Source: an uncultured Clostridia bacterium (GTDB lineage: Bacteria > Bacillota > Clostridia > Christensenellales > Borkfalkiaceae). Taken from it: a stretch of 8,380 bases of DNA. Shown here one piece after another: positions 6,898-8,380 of this stretch; within the stretch, counting starts at the first letter, position 1, and each line of letters begins with the position of its first letter. A program made the translations under genes and the position numbers. The stretch lies in contig CALVLO010000062.1 of NCBI GenBank assembly GCA_944338265.1, positions 1-8,380 on the forward strand, given 5' to 3'. Below the pieces are notes generated by a model. That model saw only the letters and a program-made list of their open reading frames with translations. It searched no databases and was not told the DNA's origin.

Positions 6898-7385
6898 GGC
6901 TGTACGGAGAGCCTCCTCTTCTTCTCTTTCCCAAAGGTGACCGCGCCCTCGATCTTATATTTTTTTAAGATGAAGTGCGTTGCGGTGGAGAGCACGCAGT
7001 CGAAGGTGGAGATGCACTCCGAGACGAAGCGCGAGACGGACTTGATGGACTTCGCCTCGACGATGACGAGAAAATCGTAAGCGCCGCTCATCAGATAGAG
7101 CGTTTTCACCTCTTCGTGCCCTGCGATCTCTTCGGCAACGCCGTCGAACCCCGAGCCGCTGCGCGGCGCGATCTTGACTTCGATGAGCGCCTCCACGCAC
7201 TCATCCTCCTCTTCGTCGAGGTTGGCGATGGCGGTGTACTTGACGATGGTGCCGCGCTTTTCCATCTCGCGGATGGCGGTGCGCACCTCTTCCTCCGGCT
7301 TGCCGAGCATAACGGCGACGCGCGCCGCGTCCGCACGGCAATCCTCGCTCAAAATATCAAGGATATCTCTCTCAAGTTTGTTCAT
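6894..7385 (-). CDS. Lrp/AsnC-family transcriptional regulator
   Basis: 163 aa. An N-terminal winged helix-turn-helix about 1-50 (KLERDILDILSED at 3-15, helix-turn-helix at about 17-44 with VRTAIREMEKRGTI) is followed by a RAM ligand-binding/oligomerisation domain about 64-145, including LMSGAYDFLVIVE 98-110 and ISTFDCVLSTATHFILKKYK 125-144. Lrp-type proteins form dimers to octamers, bind an amino acid through RAM and often control their own gene and adjacent amino acid genes. The ATG at 7385 is chosen because GGAGG (7395-7391) sits 5 nt before it and Lrp proteins start next to the first helix; a longer frame back to 7430 has no such support and would begin at or before the predicted transcript start. 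The stop overlaps the aminotransferase ATG by 4 nt, so a shared operon with an alanine-type transaminase is likely. Confidence 0.93.
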   Translation of the reverse strand: MNKLERDILDILSEDCRADAARVAVMLGKPEEEVRTAIREMEKRGTIVKYTAIANLDEEEDECVEALIEVKIAPRSGSGFDGVAEEIAGHEEVKTLYLMSGAYDFLVIVEAKSIKSVSRFVSECISTFDCVLSTATHFILKKYKIEGAVTFGKEKKRRLSVQP

Positions 7386-7430
7386 ATGCTCCTCCCCGCG
7401 GCATACTGCCCGCCTTGCCGATTTTTCCAC

Positions 7431-7459
7431 ATTATACTATATATGCGCTTTCAAGTCAA
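7431..7459 (-). promoter_or_regulatory. Promoter of the lrp-like/aminotransferase operon
   Basis: On the minus strand TTGACT (7459-7454) and TATAAT (7436-7431) are 17 nt apart: 11 of 12 consensus positions. The predicted start near 7424 leaves a leader of about 40 nt before the ATG at 7385. Confidence 0.83.
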
Positions 7460-7468
7460 ATATATTTG
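7457..7468. promoter_or_regulatory. 12-bp palindrome between divergent promoters, candidate operator
   Basis: CAAATATATTTG is a perfect inverted repeat. Its centre (7462/7463) is equidistant from the two opposing -35 boxes (7454-7459 minus, 7466-7471 plus), and its half-sites overlap the TTG of each. Lrp/AsnC proteins bind AT-centred palindromes of about this size, so autoregulation plus control of the plus-strand gene is plausible. Part of the symmetry may simply come from the two TTG-containing -35 boxes. Confidence 0.5.
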
Positions 7469-7494
7469 CTTTTTTCGGGGAGATTTCGTATAAT
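7466..7494 (+). promoter_or_regulatory. Plus-strand promoter of the 85-aa gene
   Basis: TTGCTT (7466-7471) and a perfect TATAAT (7489-7494) are separated by 17 nt. The usual 6-7 nt from the -10 box to the start site places +1 at about 7500-7502, on the ATG at 7501 itself. The -35 box matches only the TTG core. Confidence 0.65.
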
Positions 7495-7500
7495 GGGAAT

Positions 7501-7758
7501 ATGTTCCGCATTTGGGCAAAAGTCATGCAGGAGGGGCACATCCTCCGCCAAACCACCTACTCCCGCGAGGAAAAATTTTCCTATTCGCGCTTTTTCGAGT
7601 ACCTGACCGAGATCTGCGGCGAGCTTGACGTACCGACGCCCGTGCTGTTGAAGGCGCACATTTTCAACTATGCGAAGTTCAACCACGTCGCCTTCCGCCC
7701 TTCCGATTTTATGGAGAGCGTCCCGTTTGACAGATTGGTGTTGGAAAATATACTATAA
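7501..7758 (+). CDS. Small conserved clostridial protein of unknown function, probably leaderless
   Basis: 85 aa. The pattern FRIWAK near the start, ICGELDVPTPVLLKAH in the middle and FRPSDFMESVPFDRLVLEN at the end matches, from memory, a widespread family of small uncharacterised Clostridia proteins; no function is known to me. It is predicted soluble, with a basic and aromatic composition, and has no signal peptide, membrane segment or cysteine-rich motif. The ATG at 7501 fits the family N-terminus. No Shine-Dalgarno sequence precedes it, and the -10 box ends only 6 nt upstream, so the mRNA may start at the ATG. The next in-frame ATG (7525) also lacks a ribosome site and would delete the conserved start. 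It is divergent from the Lrp-type gene across a roughly 115-nt region and may share its control. Confidence 0.78.
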   Translation: MFRIWAKVMQEGHILRQTTYSREEKFSYSRFFEYLTEICGELDVPTPVLLKAHIFNYAKFNHVAFRPSDFMESVPFDRLVLENIL

Positions 7759-7764
7759 AATGTT

Positions 7765-7803
7765 CACGAATTTCTTTTTGAACTGACAAAAAGAAATTCC
7801 GTG
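7765..7803. repeat. Stem-loop after the 85-aa gene
   Basis: AATTTCTTTTTG (7769-7780) pairs with CAAAAAGAAATT (7787-7798) around a 6-nt loop. The stem extends through CACG/CGTG after one bulged C. It begins 7 nt after the stop codon, but no T-run follows on the plus strand, so it is not a normal terminator. Its outer bases (TCACGAA...TTC-CGTGA) recur in the hairpin at 7919-7953. Confidence 0.75.
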
Positions 7804-7804
7804 A

Positions 7805-7903
7805 GTTTCAGGAAAACCCCGCAGTCGCTATGCTTTGTGCGCGGTTTTCCTCGCCGCCGCTGTTTTCGCAACAGTATAGCACGCGGCGGCTCACTTTCTG
7901 AAA
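7805..7903. repeat. Three-way-junction-like fold
   Basis: TTTCAG (7805-7810 region) can pair with CTGAAA (7898-7903), enclosing two further stems: GGAAAACC with GGTTTTCC (7811-7818 / 7843-7850) and GCCGCCGC with GCGGCGGC (7853-7860 / 7883-7890). The last is capped by TGTT/AACA (7861-7864 / 7870-7873). The adjacent GTGAG/CTCAC pairing (7801-7805 / 7890-7894) is an alternative that conflicts with the outer stem. Confidence 0.6.
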
Positions 7904-7918
7904 AATGTGCCGTAGCAA

Positions 7919-7953
7919 TCACGAAAATATTTTTGCAGAAAAGATTTTCGTGA
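7919..7953. repeat. 10-bp stem-loop
   Basis: TCACGAAAAT (7919-7928) pairs perfectly with ATTTTCGTGA (7944-7953); a further TTTT/AAAA pairing inside the loop is possible. It shares the TCACGAA/TTCGTGA base with the stem at 7765-7803 while the upper stem differs. Confidence 0.75.
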
Positions 7954-7959
7954 AGAGGA

Positions 7960-8022
7960 GCGACAGGCGTAAAAAGTGCGGCGTTCGGCATAGCCGAATG
8001 CCCACAAAATGCGCCTTGTCGC
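7960..8022. repeat. Long rod-like stem-loop
   Basis: The base GCGACA (7960-7965) pairs with TGTCGC (8017-8022), then GGCG with CGCC (7966-7969 / 8012-8015) after a one-base bulge. The tip GTG-C-GGCGTTCGGC (7976-7989) pairs with GCCGAATGCCCAC (7993-8005) around an ATA loop, including one G-T (G-U) pair. Confidence 0.7.
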
Positions 8023-8069
8023 GACGAGCGCAGGTATGCGCAAATGTGGGGCGCGGGCGCAGGGTTGAG

Positions 8070-8114
8070 CGCCGCGTTATGCGCACCACCGCAGTGCGGT
8101 GTGCGCACGCCGCG
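8070..8114. repeat. Module hairpin, copy A
   Basis: The outer stem is 8070-8077 / 8107-8114 with one C-C mismatch. It is followed by a left bulge TAT, GCGCA/TGCGC (8081-8085 / 8102-8106), a single bulged base (8086), CACCGC/GCGGTG (8087-8092 / 8096-8101) and the triloop AGT. The same layout returns at 8261-8305. Confidence 0.75.
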
Positions 8115-8118
8115 AAAT

Positions 8119-8160
8119 GAGTTTTTTGCCTTTGTCGGCAAAAAACTTGCCCGTCCGACG
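8119..8160. repeat. Second hairpin of module, copy A, with TCCGA mini-loop
   Basis: GTTTTTTGCC (8121-8130) pairs with GGCAAAAAAC (8137-8146) around TTTGTC, and the stem extends outward by A-T and G-U pairs. It is followed by CG-TCCGA-CG at 8152-8160. The counterpart in copy B is at 8315-8349. Confidence 0.7.
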
Positions 8161-8189
8161 CGAAGCGGCGCACGAGCGCAGCCGAAGTA

Positions 8190-8214
8190 ACGCAAGGTCT
8201 ACTTGCGTGAGACC
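8190..8214. repeat. Two mutually exclusive stems
   Basis: ACGCAAG (8190-8196) can pair with CTTGCGT (8202-8208). Alternatively GGTCT (8196-8200) can pair with AGACC (8210-8214). The loops are too short for both to form at once as a pseudoknot. A second CTTGCG at 8219-8224 offers another partner for CGCAAG. Confidence 0.5.
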
Positions 8215-8260
8215 CCTGCTTGCGCGAGGGATTATAACTTGCCTCCCTCTTTGAGGGTGA

Positions 8261-8305
8261 GCCATGCGTAATGCGCAGCAGCGCGGTGCGCTGTGCGCGC
8301 ATGGC
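8261..8305. repeat. Module hairpin, copy B
   Basis: GCCATGC (8261-8267) pairs with GCATGGC (8299-8305), followed by a left bulge GTAAT, GCGCA/TGCGC (8273-8277 / 8294-8298), a single bulged base (8278), CAGCGC/GCGCTG (8279-8284 / 8288-8293) and the triloop GGT. The layout is identical to copy A although the outer stem and the upper stem differ in sequence. Confidence 0.75.
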
Positions 8306-8314
8306 GAACTAAGG

Positions 8315-8349
8315 AATTGCCTTTCTCAGCGGCAATTTGTGTCCGACAC
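8315..8349. repeat. Second hairpin of module, copy B, with TCCGA mini-loop
   Basis: AATTGCC (8315-8321) pairs with GGCAATT (8331-8337) around a 9-nt loop starting TTT. It is followed by GTG-TCCGA-CAC (8339-8349). Copy A has the same order with a TTTTTTGCC stem and CG-TCCGA-CG. Confidence 0.7.
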
Positions 8350-8380
8350 GAGGAGAAAGTCTTGCTTGCAAAAGAATTTC

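Larger units (their letters stand above)
7759..8380. other. Hairpin-rich non-coding region of 620 nt
   Basis: I see no credible gene here. Reading frames on both strands lack ribosome sites and encode basic, Ser/Arg/Cys-rich, low-complexity proteins. Most of the sequence falls into stem-loops, listed separately: 7765-7803, 7805-7903, 7919-7953, 7960-8022, 8028-8041, 8056-8073, 8070-8114, 8119-8148, 8190-8208, 8245-8257, 8261-8305, 8315-8337. Several are diverged copies of one another. Base composition alternates between AT-rich and very GC-rich arms, unlike the neighbouring genes. The candidates are a large structured RNA or a cluster of interspersed palindromic repeats; the region continues beyond the window edge. 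A G-U pair inside 7982-8000 would pair only in plus-strand RNA, a weak hint of orientation. Confidence 0.7.

Noticed and set aside
5668..7080. 470-aa open frame on the plus strand
   Set aside because: It lies opposite the aminotransferase and part of the Lrp-type gene, both with intact family motifs. It has no ribosome site and a composition typical of an antisense shadow in GC-rich DNA.
7386..7430. N-terminal extension of the Lrp-type regulator
   Set aside because: The extension would start upstream of the predicted transcription start near 7424 and contains the ribosome site of the ATG at 7385.
7764..8195. 143-aa minus-strand frame, and the similar 127-aa frame at 7919-8302
   Set aside because: Both run through hairpin arms, have basic, low-complexity translations and lack ribosome sites. 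They are better explained as spurious frames in a structured non-coding region.
8231..8236. Minus-strand TATAAT inside the hairpin region
   Set aside because: No -35 element lies 16-18 nt upstream and no gene follows, so a promoter cannot be supported.
7759..8380. CRISPR array
   Set aside because: The repeated hairpin units are diverged, about 190 nt apart and only two in number. There is no regular short repeat/spacer pattern and no cas gene.

Overview
The window looks like the chromosome of an uncultured, GC-rich member of the Bacillota (Clostridia, possibly a gut Christensenellales-type lineage). The evidence is Firmicutes-type gene order (holB-ricT; greA-lysS), strong AGGAGG-type ribosome sites, sigma-A TTGACA/TATAAT promoters, and a small clostridial protein family at 7501-7758. 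The lineage name is inference; no rRNA gene is present.

Layout. From 1 to 7385 all eight real genes lie on the minus strand, so they are transcribed from right to left. (1) 7385-5722: an Lrp/AsnC-type regulator overlapping by 4 nt a class I aminotransferase, an arrangement like Bacillus alaR-alaT (yugG-yugH). (2) 5701-3576: a consensus promoter, a leader with a 13-bp hairpin, greA, lysS, and a terminator-like hairpin. (3) 3550-1: a tightly overlapping run of an unknown membrane-anchored protein, a short Orn/Lys/Arg-decarboxylase-family PLP enzyme, holB (DNA polymerase III delta prime) and ricT (PSP1/YaaT; C-terminal half lies outside the window). This resembles B. subtilis yaaO-tmk-darA-yaaR-holB-ricT with tmk, darA and yaaR missing.

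To the right of a compact divergent promoter region (about 7431-7500), one small plus-strand gene (7501-7758, 85 aa) appears to begin at its own predicted transcription start, so it may be leaderless. A perfect 12-bp palindrome sits exactly midway between the two opposing -35 boxes and is a candidate operator for the Lrp-type regulator.

The last 620 bases (7759-8380) hold no convincing gene. They are almost wholly made of stem-loops. One two-hairpin module appears twice about 190 nt apart, with sequence changes that keep the pairing. This is the least explained and most interesting part of the window: either a structured non-coding RNA or a hairpin-rich interspersed repeat. The remainder is conserved housekeeping sequence, with a few unusual points of operon structure and one unknown envelope protein.
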